A DNA stretch of 20,998 bases from SZUA-430 sp044375275 (GCA_044375275.1 JBILMZ010000031.1:1-20998), one strand, 5' to 3'. Positions 6,154-13,967 are shown, numbered from the stretch's first letter. The notes: generated by a model not told the origin, from the sequence alone. Translations and numbers: made by a program.

Positions 6154-8211
6154 TCAGGCCAGTGCAAAGCGCCGCAGGAGCGCGTTGGGGTCCGGGTCGC
6201 GTCCCCGGAAATCGCGGAAGGCCTGCTCGCCCGCGACGTGCGCGCCTGCGCACAGGATGGTGTCACGCCAGCGCCTTGCGACGGTTTCGTCATAGAGGCC
6301 GCCGGGCGCCGCCTCGAATGCCTCAAGCACGTCGGCCACGAGGACGTCTGCCCAGAGATAGACGTAAAGCCCTGCAGCGTAGGCATCAGTAAAGCTGTGG
6401 GCCTGGTGAGGCAGGCGCATGACCGGGTCGATCATGGCCGGCATTCCTAGTTCTGAATACACCTCGCGCTCGATTGTCATTGGATCGACATCACCGCCAT
6501 CGGCGGCGAGGTTCATGCGCAGGTCAACTATGGCAGGGGCCAGGTACTCGACCCCGACGCTGATGACGCGATCGAACGCGGCCGCCGCCTCGATGGCATC
6601 GATCAGGGCGTCTGGCATCGGGTCGCCTGTCCGGTGATGACGGGCAAACCGGCGCAACAGATCCCGGTCCCGCAGCCAGCGTTCGTTCAACTGCGAGGGC
6701 AGTTCGACCATGTCCCACGGCACGCCCATCGGGCCCAGAGAAGGGTAGCGCGCCCTGCTCATGATCACGTGAAGGGCATGGCCGAACTCGTGGAACAGGA
6801 CGTTCGCGTATTCCCAGCCCATCAGCACCGGACCATCGCGCGCGGGCTCGAGGCTGGAGCATATGGTCGAGAGCGGTATCGTGCGCCCGCGGAAGGTTTC
6901 TGCGGCGCGCAACTCGGCCTGCCAGGAGCCTGCCTGCTTGCCTTCGCGGGCCATCAGGTCGAACCATATGAGGCCCAGGGTGTTTTCTCCGGCGACGACT
7001 TCGACCACGCGAATGTCCGGGTGCAGCCGGGGCGCGTCCGGGCGTTCCCTGAAGCTCAGGCCGTGCAGCCTTCCTGCTGCATGGAAGAGTGCCCCAAGGA
7101 CATTGTCGAGCGAAAGGTACTGCCGCACTTCATCGGCATCGAAACCGAAGCGTGCCTTGCGGTATTTCTCGAGGAAATGGAGCCAGTCCTCTGCGTCGAG
7201 GGGGCCTTGATGCCCATGGGCGGCTGCGAAATTCCGGACCTCGGCGATCCGTGCCTGTGTCTTCCGGCGTACGGGTGCCCAGACGTCGAGCAGTTGCCGG
7301 AGTGCAGCCTCAGGGGTGCGGGCCATCCGGTCTGCGATTGCCCAGTGAGCAAAGGTATCATGGCCGAGGAGGCGAGCCTTTTCGCCGCGCCGCTTGAGGA
7401 TCTCGGCGATGACGGGACGATTGTCATGCGGACCTGCGGTGCCGCAGCGGTTCATCCACATCTCGCGCACCCGCTTGCGGAGTTTGCGGTTTGTTGCAAA
7501 CTGCAGGATGGGCCAGACAGCCGGGCGTGCGTTCGCGATTGCCCACTTGCCGGGATGGCCCCGGCGTTCGGCAAGCGCCGCTGCATTGGTCCGCACGTGT
7601 TCGGGCACACCGGCGAGCTCGTCTTCGGCCTCGACCAGCACGATGTCGCGCGTGGCCTCTGCCATCATGTTTTGCGCGAAGGCGGACTGAAGCTCTGCCA
7701 GTCTCCTGTTCAGGGTGGTCAGGCGTTGCCGTGCCTCCGGCGCGAGGCCAGCGCCGCGGCGCAGCATCGCGTTGCGGATGATTTCCGTCAGACGCACCTC
7801 GTCCGGGGCGAGCGCGTGTCGGGCAGCATGAACGGCATTGATCCGCGCGAACAGGACTTCATCCTGGACGATCTCGTCGTCGAACTGGGCGAGCACGGGT
7901 GCCAGTCGTGCGTTCACGGCGACCATTTCCGGTTCCGCGCGTGTGGCCGCGAGAAGGCGACGGAGGATATCGGCCCCTTTCAGGGCGCGACCGCTGTCTT
8001 CCAGGGCTTCAATGGTATTGGCAAATGTGGGCGGATCGGTGTTGCCGGTGATCGCGCTGATCTCCTGGCGCTTGCGCTGCAGTGCCTCATGGACTGCCTG
8101 CTCGACAAGGCCGGGGGTAAGGCGGTCGAATGGCGGCAATCCGCCATGAGGTCCCTGCCAGACATCGGCCAGCGCTCCAAGGTTGCCTTCTGACATGCCC
8201 GGCTCGCTCAT
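6154..8211 (-). CDS. M3 family metallopeptidase, peptidyl-dipeptidase Dcp/oligopeptidase A type
   Basis: A 685-residue M3 (thimet) family zinc peptidase, cytoplasmic enzymes that cleave short oligopeptides inside a deep channel. The catalytic motif H474-E-F-G-H478 is followed 25 residues later by E503 in DMVELPSQ, the third zinc ligand. The GLIWFDLMAREGK segment and the C-terminal SFTDAYAAGLYVYLWADVLVADVLEAF region are characteristic of Dcp-like members. Length fits the family (about 680-700). The ATG at 8211 overlaps the TGA of the preceding hydrolase gene, implying coupled translation; an upstream in-frame start at 8253 would lie inside that gene. With the dipeptidase and DUF885 protein it provides three different peptide-cleaving folds in one cluster. 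Exact specificity cannot be read from sequence. Confidence 0.93.
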   Translation of the reverse strand: MSEPGMSEGNLGALADVWQGPHGGLPPFDRLTPGLVEQAVHEALQRKRQEISAITGNTDPPTFANTIEALEDSGRALKGADILRRLLAATRAEPEMVAVNARLAPVLAQFDDEIVQDEVLFARINAVHAARHALAPDEVRLTEIIRNAMLRRGAGLAPEARQRLTTLNRRLAELQSAFAQNMMAEATRDIVLVEAEDELAGVPEHVRTNAAALAERRGHPGKWAIANARPAVWPILQFATNRKLRKRVREMWMNRCGTAGPHDNRPVIAEILKRRGEKARLLGHDTFAHWAIADRMARTPEAALRQLLDVWAPVRRKTQARIAEVRNFAAAHGHQGPLDAEDWLHFLEKYRKARFGFDADEVRQYLSLDNVLGALFHAAGRLHGLSFRERPDAPRLHPDIRVVEVVAGENTLGLIWFDLMAREGKQAGSWQAELRAAETFRGRTIPLSTICSSLEPARDGPVLMGWEYANVLFHEFGHALHVIMSRARYPSLGPMGVPWDMVELPSQLNERWLRDRDLLRRFARHHRTGDPMPDALIDAIEAAAAFDRVISVGVEYLAPAIVDLRMNLAADGGDVDPMTIEREVYSELGMPAMIDPVMRLPHQAHSFTDAYAAGLYVYLWADVLVADVLEAFEAAPGGLYDETVARRWRDTILCAGAHVAGEQAFRDFRGRDPDPNALLRRFALA

Positions 8212-9392
8212 GCTGTCGTCTTCATGCGAGGTGAATGCCCTGGCGTGGCGCAAGCCGTGTGCGCGGATGCGGCCTCGCGGATGACGTCGGCGAGGAAATC
8301 CGGTGCCTCGAAGGGAAAGTTGTGTCCGGTGCCGGGAGGTGATGCGATCCTGCGGGCTTGCCTCGAGGTGGCCATGTAGCGTTCGCGCGAGCGCGCATAG
8401 ATTCGCTGTATGCGGGCGGCGATGGCCCCGTCGCCGGTCAGTTGTTGCAGGTTCGCCTCGAGTTCGACCATGTCGGCGGGGGCCACCAGCAGGACCGGCA
8501 TGTGGTCGAGGTCGCCGTCATAGACCCCGATATCCCAGGCTGCGCGTGCCATCCCTTCGGGCGAGAGTTCCTGGAATATCGATGCGGCTGCGAAGAAGGC
8601 GCCCGGATTGCGCTCTGCTGCGCGCACGGCCTCGCGGTGCCGCCCCAGACAGGCGGCAATCACGTCATTGAGCGTGCGTCCGACCGGGTCGCTGTCTGCG
8701 GCACGCTCGAAAAGCTTCAGGTCGAGGCCGAAGAGGCTGGTCAGGCCCATGATCCAGGCCGAGCGGCGCATCTGCTTCAATGCCGGGTGGCGTGGGCCAT
8801 AAATGATTGTGTCTGGCGGCGTGGCGTCGATCAGTGCAACACAGCTCACCCGGTCCGGATAGGCGCGCGCAATGTTGGCTGCGAGCAGGCCGCCGAACGA
8901 GTGACCGGCCAGAAGGAACGGGGGGCGCTCGCCCGCGATCTCGAGCGCCATCATCACCTCTGCGGTCTCGCGCCGTGTCGTGCGCGGGAAGGGTCCTGTG
9001 TCGCTCCAGCCGGTTCCGGGCCGGTCAACGAGGACCGAGCGCGTCGATGTGCGAAGGCGATCGTGCAGGTGGTGCAGGTGCGAGCCGCCGGCATGGCCGC
9101 CTGGCAGCCAGACAACTGTTGCCTGGCCCCGTGCGTCGCCTTCCGCAAGCACATGCATGCAGTAGCCACCTACATCAACGCGCTTTCCCGGTGGAGGAAA
9201 TCGGCGGCGAACGGAGGCCCTGCGTTGAAGATGAACCATGCTGCCGGCAGCGAGTGCGCCGGCGCACGCCAGTATGGTCCATCCCGCCATCACGGCGTCA
9301 GCCGAAAGCGCCCACGTGCCGATGAGGGCGGTGCCGATCGCGATGGCGAGGCCGGCCCAGTCGCGGCTGAGGAACGCAAGCAAGAGGTTCAT
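8208..9392 (-). CDS. Membrane-anchored alpha/beta hydrolase
   Basis: A 394-residue alpha/beta-hydrolase-fold protein. The N-terminus has two hydrophobic segments (about 13-30 and 36-55), likely inner-membrane anchors, before the catalytic domain from about residue 68. The nucleophile elbow is G163-H-S165-F-G-G, the oxyanion region is WLPGGHAGG (95-103), DRPGTGWSD (123-131) is the usual loop after strand 4, and the catalytic histidine is likely H357 in GTGHNFPFE. The acid is less clear; D307 in APADMVE is a candidate. It is the first gene of the leftward operon, its stop overlaps the M3 start, and it is driven from the divergent region containing operator site 2. Such proteins may be esterases, amidases or prolyl aminopeptidase-like enzymes; the choice cannot be made here. 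Confidence 0.9.
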   Translation of the reverse strand: MNLLLAFLSRDWAGLAIAIGTALIGTWALSADAVMAGWTILACAGALAAGSMVHLQRRASVRRRFPPPGKRVDVGGYCMHVLAEGDARGQATVVWLPGGHAGGSHLHHLHDRLRTSTRSVLVDRPGTGWSDTGPFPRTTRRETAEVMMALEIAGERPPFLLAGHSFGGLLAANIARAYPDRVSCVALIDATPPDTIIYGPRHPALKQMRRSAWIMGLTSLFGLDLKLFERAADSDPVGRTLNDVIAACLGRHREAVRAAERNPGAFFAAASIFQELSPEGMARAAWDIGVYDGDLDHMPVLLVAPADMVELEANLQQLTGDGAIAARIQRIYARSRERYMATSRQARRIASPPGTGHNFPFEAPDFLADVIREAASAHTACATPGHSPRMKTTA

Positions 9393-9415
9393 GTTCTCTG
9401 CTCTGGAAAGATCGC

Positions 9416-9434
9416 ATACAGAGATGTATTGTGA
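9416..9434. promoter_or_regulatory. Palindromic operator, site 2 (ATACA-N4-TGTAT-T-GTGA)
   Basis: ATACA (9416-9420) and TGTAT (9425-9429) form a perfect inverted repeat with a 4-bp centre, followed by T and GTGA (9431-9434). Fifteen informative positions, ATACA-N4-TGTAT-Y-GTGA, match site 1 at 2581. It sits in the divergent gap between the hydrolase operon and the MFS transporter gene, overlapping the predicted -10 of the hydrolase operon. Confidence 0.6.
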
Positions 9435-9451
9435 AATTCTCGAAAATGCAA
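9424..9451 (-). promoter_or_regulatory. Putative promoter of the hydrolase-M3-DUF885 operon
   Basis: On the minus strand TTGCAT (9451-9446) and ATACAT (9429-9424) are spaced by 16 bp; the -10 overlaps the right half of the palindromic operator. Both boxes are imperfect and the call is by eye. Confidence 0.35.
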
Positions 9452-9472
9452 AGGCTGCGGGGCGAGGCGGAC

Positions 9473-10810
9473 ATGAGCGATAAAGGTACCGTCGCTGGCG
9501 CGGAGGAAGGATCCGGCGGATGGATGATTGCGGGCTGGTATGGCCTGTTCGTCCTCGTGCTGGCGCTCGTGCTCGGATCGGTCAATACGAGCATCATCGC
9601 GCTGGTCTCGGAATCGATCAAGGGCTCGCTGTCGCTTAGCGATGCACAGATCGGCATGCTGAACGGGCTGGCCCTGACGCTTGTCACGGCGATTGCCACG
9701 GTTCCCATGGGGTGGCTGGCCGATCGCATCGACCGTCGGGTGCTCCTGACCGTGTGTGTCGGCATCTGGTCGGCGGCGACCTTTGCCTTCGCGCAGTCGA
9801 CATCGTTTGAGGCGATGTTCCTGTTTGCCATGGGTATTGCGGTGGGTGAGGCCGTGCTCGGGCCCATCGTCTACTCGATGATCCCGGACCTCTTTCCACG
9901 CCGGATGTGGATTGTCGCCAATTTCGTGTTTTATGTCGCGGCGCTGATGGGCGCCTATGCGGGGTTTGCCGCCAGCGGGGCCATCATTGCCTTCGTGGAT
10001 GCCAGCCAGACCGCGTTGCCCGCGTTCATGGAGGGCATGGATCCATGGCGCGCGGCGCTGACTGTCGTGGCGGCTATCGGACCTTTGGTGATGCTGCTGG
10101 TCCTCGTGATGCAGTTGCGGCGCTCGGGAACAACTGCAGATGGTTCGGGCGGAAGCGGCGGGCTTTTGCAATACTTCCGCACGCATGCCCGCACGCTGGC
10201 CGGCGTGTTCTTGGGGTTTGGCCTGACCTATGCAGCGTTCGGTGCGCAATCGCGCTGGAATGCCATGGTGCTCCAGCGCATCTTTGGCGAGAAGCAGGCC
10301 GACATCGGCCTGCTCATGGGTTACGTCGGCGGCGGCGCCGCGCTAATCGGCGTTGCGGCGGCATGGGCCATGGTACGCTGGTTGCGGCCGAGGCATGGCG
10401 ATTTCGCTCCGATGCTCGTTGCCCAGTTCGGCCTGTTGGTCGGATTGCTCGTAACGCTGGCGCTTCCCTTCGTCGAGACGGGCGCGCAGTATTACGCAGT
10501 GATCGCCACCAAGGTACTTTTCACAACCATGGCGATGTCGCTCTCGCCTGCCATACTCCAGTTCATTGCGCCGGCCCATCTGCGCGGGCGCGTCATAGCG
10601 CTGGGGGGCATGGTGACCGTGATCTTCCAGTCTTTCATGCCTTTCCTCATCGGCTTCGTGTCCGATCAGTACTTCACCGGACCCAAGGCCCTGCTCTGGT
10701 CCCTCTGCGTCGTGATCATCCCGGTGCTGGTGGTCGGCCTTGCGCTCCTCCGTTTTGGATCCAGCAGCCTGCCGGCGACAATCAGGGCCGCGCAGGGGAC
10801 GAGTGGCTAG
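9473..10810 (+). CDS. MFS transporter, Spinster-like
   Basis: A 445-residue inner-membrane transporter of the major facilitator superfamily, with about twelve hydrophobic segments. MFS motif A between helices 2 and 3 is GWLADRIDRR (80-89), and EAVLGPIVYSMIPDLFPRR with the following region resembles the Spinster-like group common in sphingomonad catabolic clusters. A central charged loop (LRRSGTTADGSGGSGG) separates the halves. I chose ATG 9473, preceded by a GGCGAGG ribosome site; the frame is open from a GTG at 9431, but that lies directly against the operator and would put the promoter inside coding sequence. The next gene follows after 6 bp. Likely role is inner-membrane uptake or export of a substrate or product of the cluster; direction and substrate unknown. 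Confidence 0.92.
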   Translation: MSDKGTVAGAEEGSGGWMIAGWYGLFVLVLALVLGSVNTSIIALVSESIKGSLSLSDAQIGMLNGLALTLVTAIATVPMGWLADRIDRRVLLTVCVGIWSAATFAFAQSTSFEAMFLFAMGIAVGEAVLGPIVYSMIPDLFPRRMWIVANFVFYVAALMGAYAGFAASGAIIAFVDASQTALPAFMEGMDPWRAALTVVAAIGPLVMLLVLVMQLRRSGTTADGSGGSGGLLQYFRTHARTLAGVFLGFGLTYAAFGAQSRWNAMVLQRIFGEKQADIGLLMGYVGGGAALIGVAAAWAMVRWLRPRHGDFAPMLVAQFGLLVGLLVTLALPFVETGAQYYAVIATKVLFTTMAMSLSPAILQFIAPAHLRGRVIALGGMVTVIFQSFMPFLIGFVSDQYFTGPKALLWSLCVVIIPVLVVGLALLRFGSSSLPATIRAAQGTSG

Positions 10811-10816
10811 AGCGCC

Positions 10817-11575
10817 ATGCCGCATGACCCGGGAAGTGGTGTCCATTTCGAAGTGCATGGGGAGGGTGTGCCCCTCGTCCTTGGCTTTCCGCACCTTGCT
10901 TCGTTCCGCGAGGTGTTCGGGCCCGCTGCAGCGCCTGTGTGGCAGGCGTGGCTTGACGGATTGACCGACCGCTACCGTGTCCTGGTCATGGACTATCCGA
11001 ACATCGGCAAGAGCCACGTGCCGCTGCCAGGCGAGATGACGGTCGAGCGCGTCTGCGCCGACATGTTGTCCGTTGCCAGCGCGGTCGGGTTCGACCGCTT
11101 TGCCTGGGTGGGATACACTTGGGGTGCTGTTGTCGGATTACAGCTTGCCGCCCGCAGTCCGAGAGTTTCCGGGCTGGTTGTCGGCGGATGGTCGCCCATC
11201 GGTGCGCAGTACGACGACATGCTGCATGCTGTCAGGCTCCCGCCAACGCCCCACGCGATGGCCGTCCTGCGCGATGCGGCCCAGTATGCGCAATGGACCA
11301 CTTTCTATGAGAGCCTCACCGGCATGGACGAGCGCGAAATCCTTGCACGCATCCGATGCCCGGCACTTGTCTACAACGGTGCGAATGCCGAGCCTGATGT
11401 CGCCGGTGGTGTGCGCTACCTGCGGATCGCGAGAACGAACCGTCTCCACAGGCTTGAATTGGAGCGGATGGGCTGGGTGGTCGAGGAGATACCGAACGCG
11501 GACAACAATGTCCTCATGCAGCCGGATCGCGTGCTGCCGGTTGTCCGGCGCTTTCTGGACGGGTTGTCGCTCTAG
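10817..11575 (+). CDS. Alpha/beta-hydrolase-fold protein with degenerate catalytic residues
   Basis: This 252-residue protein has the alpha/beta-hydrolase layout: VPLVLGFPH near the oxyanion region, RYRVLVMDYPNIGKSH (52-67) after strand 4, GFDRFAWVGYTWGAVVGLQLAARSP (91-115) at the nucleophile elbow and CPALVYNGANAEPD (181-194) before the acid position. The nucleophile elbow is G99-Y-T101-W-G103, with threonine where serine is expected. The C-terminal stretch that usually carries the catalytic histidine reads IPNADNNVLMQPD (225-237) and has none. It starts 6 bp after the MFS stop and so is probably cotranscribed. It may be a non-hydrolytic member that binds the substrate, or have different chemistry. 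Fold assignment is fairly sure, function is open. Confidence 0.82.
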   Translation: MPHDPGSGVHFEVHGEGVPLVLGFPHLASFREVFGPAAAPVWQAWLDGLTDRYRVLVMDYPNIGKSHVPLPGEMTVERVCADMLSVASAVGFDRFAWVGYTWGAVVGLQLAARSPRVSGLVVGGWSPIGAQYDDMLHAVRLPPTPHAMAVLRDAAQYAQWTTFYESLTGMDEREILARIRCPALVYNGANAEPDVAGGVRYLRIARTNRLHRLELERMGWVVEEIPNADNNVLMQPDRVLPVVRRFLDGLSL

Positions 11576-11617
11576 AATCTGTGCCGGCTGGATCGCCGCA
11601 TGCCACGGCCCCTTGCT

Positions 11618-11836
11618 TCAGGCCCTTGCGAGTGTCTTGAGGTATTCCTGCACCTGGATGCTCCACTGCGCCTCGCCGCGCGCGCGCTTGCGTGCGGCTT
11701 CGGCCATGCGCCGTTCACCCGTGGCGTCGACGATGAGGCGCTCGAGTTTTTCGGCAACGTCATTCGCGTCGCGCGGCAGGCAGAGCAGTCCGGTGTCAGC
11801 CTCCCTTACCGCATCGACGGCGCCGCCGTCGCGGTC
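11618..11836 (-). pseudogene. Glycosyltransferase (GT4/GT-B type) C-terminal remnant
   Basis: Reading leftward from about 11836 to a TGA at 11620-11618 gives some 72 residues that begin RDGGAVDAVREADTGLL, continue with a D-A-N-D-V-A-E-K-L-E-R-L-I segment and R-R-M-A-E-A-A-R-K-R-A, and end VQEYLKTLARA. This is the usual end of family-4 glycosyltransferases (GG-x-x-D/E-x-V-x-x-G/A-x-T-G-L-L). Upstream of about 11836 the frame enters unrelated sequence and meets a stop at 11846-11848. The catalytic N-terminal two-thirds is missing and does not appear on the far side of the mobile element. I read it as a dead remnant cut by the event that formed the left junction of the element. Confidence 0.7.
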
Positions 11837-11964
11837 TCTTCGTCCTCAAGCGCCACGCGAACCCACTCAGTACTGGCTACGGTCTGCACGGAATCTTCGC
11901 GCGGTGTGTGGTGTGAACTTGCACCGTTTTCCGCGAAGTCTTCACTCTGAATTTCAACGCTCAT
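11806..11964 (-). CDS. Small ORF of the mobile element, apparently truncated at the junction
   Basis: A 52-residue frame starting MSVEIQSEDFAENG. Its ATG (11964-11962) overlaps the TGA of the preceding 29-residue ORF in an ATGA, and AAGGAAAAC upstream provides a good ribosome site. The first 42 or so residues are element sequence; from about residue 43 the frame runs through the glycosyltransferase remnant in the wrong phase until a chance stop, so the native C-terminus is probably lost. The visible part is acidic and hydrophilic with no motif I recognise. Confidence 0.45.
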   Translation of the reverse strand: MSVEIQSEDFAENGASSHHTPREDSVQTVASTEWVRVALEDEETATAAPSMR

Positions 11965-12050
11965 GATGTTTTCCTTTGTCTTGGTGGGGGGGATGCACTG
12001 CACTTTCGCAGCGCGCCCGATGGGTCGGCTGCAAACTTCATGGCGATCAT
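11961..12050 (-). CDS. 29-residue micro-protein, coupled to Rep
   Basis: The ORF starts with an ATG (12050-12048) that overlaps the Rep stop codon as ATGA, and ends with a TGA overlapping the next ORF's ATG. AAAGGCGAAG just upstream is a plausible ribosome site. The product starts MIAMKFAADPSGAL and ends in a basic proline-rich tail (PPPRQRKTS). Two ATGA overlaps in a row argue that it is translated. No similarity is recognised; micro-proteins after Rep are common in filamentous phages and small plasmids, which is only a loose analogy. Confidence 0.5.
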   Translation of the reverse strand: MIAMKFAADPSGALRKCSASPPPRQRKTS

Positions 12051-13093
12051 GACTTCGCCTTTGATTTTGAACGGCGTCGTGCCTTGCGGTGGCCAGCGAG
12101 GACCGCGTCCGAAGGGCGAGGCATAGGCCTGCCGGAACCATGAATGCCCTGTGACGTAGCCTTGGGAGAGGTGCCACGGGCATGCCACGTGCGTCGGTAC
12201 AGGAGCGCATTTCCTCCGGTGATCGAAACTACTCGTGCGATTTCAAGGGCACGATCGGGTGTGAAGTCGGTGAAGGTTTTCAGTGGATAGGAGATGCGCT
12301 TCATGATCGCCTTCGCGCGGGAGTACTTGACGCCCAAGGGCTCGACCACGACCTGATGGCGATGCGGGAAGAACTGGCCAAGCGCCTCGGAGATTTCGAC
12401 ACCGGTGAAGAACCGGTCTTTTCCATGAACGACGACGAGCGCGTGCAGGTGCAGCAGGATCGGATCGGGGCAAGAACTCCACTCAGTTGCGTTCGGTTCG
12501 CGTAAAGCGTCCTGAAGGAAGCGTAGCTTCTGCTTACCGGCTGTCGCGCGATCAATGACCTCGAACTCGAAGGCCCCCCTGGCAACGAACAGGGTGGGCT
12601 TTATGGACCGAAAGGCGAGATCAACCTTGTTGCGTGCGTCTCGGATCAGGCCGTTCACGTGCGTACGGATGACTTTGTCACTCGGGTGGATCTGGCTGTT
12701 CGGGTCTAGGACGTTGCGGAGTTCAGGCGCAGGAACAAGGCGGGACTTCAAGGCCAGAAGTATGGTCACGAAGTGCATGTGCTCCTCGCGGAAGGGCTTG
12801 AAGGTGAGTTGTGCGGACGTGACCTGATCGGAAATGAAGGTCTTGCGGCATGACGGGTGAATGAGTTTCCCGCATAGACTTCGTTGCCTGATGCCGAATT
12901 GCTTGTTCTTGTCGTCGCATCGTTGGCAGATCAGACCGAGCTTTCTGGTCTGCGGATCTGCGAGAAGGATCGAAAGGGTCCTATTGAAATGGAATGACGA
13001 GAGATCTAAAGCGGAGATGGTCTGGTTGTCGGCAGCGATGTCCGGAGATAATCCTTTTAAATCTGATGGCTTCGGTCCGAAGGGATGGCTCAT
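12047..13093 (-). CDS. Probable rolling-circle replication initiator (HUH endonuclease, Rep_1-like)
   Basis: This 348-residue protein shows the ordered motifs of HUH replication initiators such as the pC194/pUB110 group. A cysteine-rich segment (C56-Q-R-C59, C74, H79, C82) resembles the N-terminal zinc region, and F108-VTILL fits motif 1. The HUH motif is DPILLH215-L-H217-ALVVV, and motif 3 is KRISY269-P-L-K272-TFTDF, a YxxK with candidate nicking tyrosine Y269. The C-terminus (333-348) is strongly basic. Such enzymes nick one DNA strand at an origin and covalently hold the 5' end. The start overlaps the upstream HTH gene stop (ATGA), and its own stop overlaps the next micro-ORF. Assignment rests on motif spacing by eye; it could also be a relaxase- or transposase-like HUH protein. 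Confidence 0.6.
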   Translation of the reverse strand: MSHPFGPKPSDLKGLSPDIAADNQTISALDLSSFHFNRTLSILLADPQTRKLGLICQRCDDKNKQFGIRQRSLCGKLIHPSCRKTFISDQVTSAQLTFKPFREEHMHFVTILLALKSRLVPAPELRNVLDPNSQIHPSDKVIRTHVNGLIRDARNKVDLAFRSIKPTLFVARGAFEFEVIDRATAGKQKLRFLQDALREPNATEWSSCPDPILLHLHALVVVHGKDRFFTGVEISEALGQFFPHRHQVVVEPLGVKYSRAKAIMKRISYPLKTFTDFTPDRALEIARVVSITGGNALLYRRTWHARGTSPKATSQGIHGSGRPMPRPSDAVLAGHRKARRRSKSKAKS

Positions 13094-13413
13094 GACCGAC
13101 TACCAAGCTGGTTCGTAGAAGCGTGCCGTGTTCTGCGGGCGAGGAAGGCATCAAGGTTGGACTGTTCATAGAAATAACGTTGGCGCTTCGATGCCGAACT
13201 GGGATACGAAATGAAGTCTGGCCCAATCCTGTGTTGACGCCAGCGCGCGAGGGTCCAGACTGAAACGCTCAGGTAATGTGCGGCCACCTTTGGGGGCAGA
13301 AGCTCCGGGGATTGAACTCGCTTTGCACCCGAGTGGTTTGTCTGCAGAGGCTCGCTTTTCGGGTTCGGCAGTTTACCGGTCGTGCCAGTTGGGGTGGCTT
13401 CGTTGGGGGGCAT
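13090..13413 (-). CDS. Excisionase-type helix-turn-helix protein (MerR/AlpA-like fold)
   Basis: A 107-residue protein. Residues 38-92 match the winged HTH of excisionases and AlpA-type regulators: LLPPKVAAHYLSVSVWTLARW, then IGPDFISYP, then RQRYFYEQSNLDAFLARR. The first 37 residues are a polar, probably disordered leader. In integrated elements such proteins direct excision or switch on the replication genes. It is the first gene of the ATGA-linked Rep operon. A 7-bp inverted repeat with a 16-bp spacer lies directly before its ATG and could be its own operator. Ribosome site is weak. Confidence 0.8.
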   Translation of the reverse strand: MPPNEATPTGTTGKLPNPKSEPLQTNHSGAKRVQSPELLPPKVAAHYLSVSVWTLARWRQHRIGPDFISYPSSASKRQRYFYEQSNLDAFLARRTRHASTNQLGSRS

Positions 13414-13414
13414 G

Positions 13415-13444
13415 CTAGATCCATTTGAATGTTTCGAGATCTAG
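13415..13444. promoter_or_regulatory. Inverted repeat upstream of the HTH-Rep operon
   Basis: CTAGATC (13415-13421) and GATCTAG (13438-13444) are perfect 7-bp inverted arms 16 bp apart, beginning 2 bp before the ATG of the HTH gene. Position suggests an operator for autoregulation or a leader hairpin that hides the start codon region. Confidence 0.4.
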
Positions 13445-13967
13445 TGTTGATCGTGGGACGTTCGGCTGGAATGGTTTTTGAAACTTTTTGCAAAATCGGT
13501 GCCCGGTTTTGGAAATGCCAGTCAAAACCCACGTACCTGCACACGACCGCTTTGGGACTAGCTGGTCTGCCCGAAGAATCGTTGTTTCCAGTCCGAGGTG
13601 AACTGGTTGTCAGGCGGTTCGTCTTAAGCGGGCGAGTGGAAGTTTCGACGCGCCGATCGTGCGTGATTTCCCCTCAGCTTTCAGGATTGAGGACGTTTTA
13701 GTTCGACGGGCGTGGCCTGAATTCTGGCGATGAAGCGATCGATTTGCGCAGTGCGATCGTTGTGCAGAGGCTCGTTGGTCGGCATTGGTTGCCCTTGTCG
13801 ACGACTTCGCGATGATGTGTGTGATGTTCGTGACCCGGTAGAACTGGGGCGGGCCGTGGACTTCGGCTAAGGGCCAACATCTAATGTTTTCTTTTGCAGT
13901 GAGGCCAAAGCTAACTGCCTGGTCGGAATCTGATTGCGCCTATCCTAACGGAGGGGTGGTCTAGATG

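Noticed and set aside
6138..6386. N-terminal extension of the DUF885 frame
   Set aside because: The extension lies inside the M3 peptidase gene in another phase and has a composition typical of shadow frames; ATG 6137 with a GAGGT site fits operon spacing.
11580..11950. Plus-strand ORF of about 116 codons over the glycosyltransferase remnant
   Set aside because: It is antisense to the remnant, whose minus-strand translation matches the conserved end of family-4 glycosyltransferases.
11979..11992. TTGGTGGG followed by ATG, resembling the reverse complement of the tRNA-Lys 3' end, as a possible second att site
   Set aside because: Only about eight bases match, next to a G run; no T arm or further tRNA sequence is present, and the orientation would be inverted.
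13429..13701. 90-codon plus-strand ORF in the gene-free stretch
   Set aside because: No ribosome site, no recognisable domain, rich in Arg/Ser/Leu as in chance frames, and opposite to all other genes of the element.
13698..13880. 60-codon minus-strand ORF in the gene-free stretch
   Set aside because: Short, His- and Pro-rich with no ribosome site or coupling to neighbours; indistinguishable from a chance frame.
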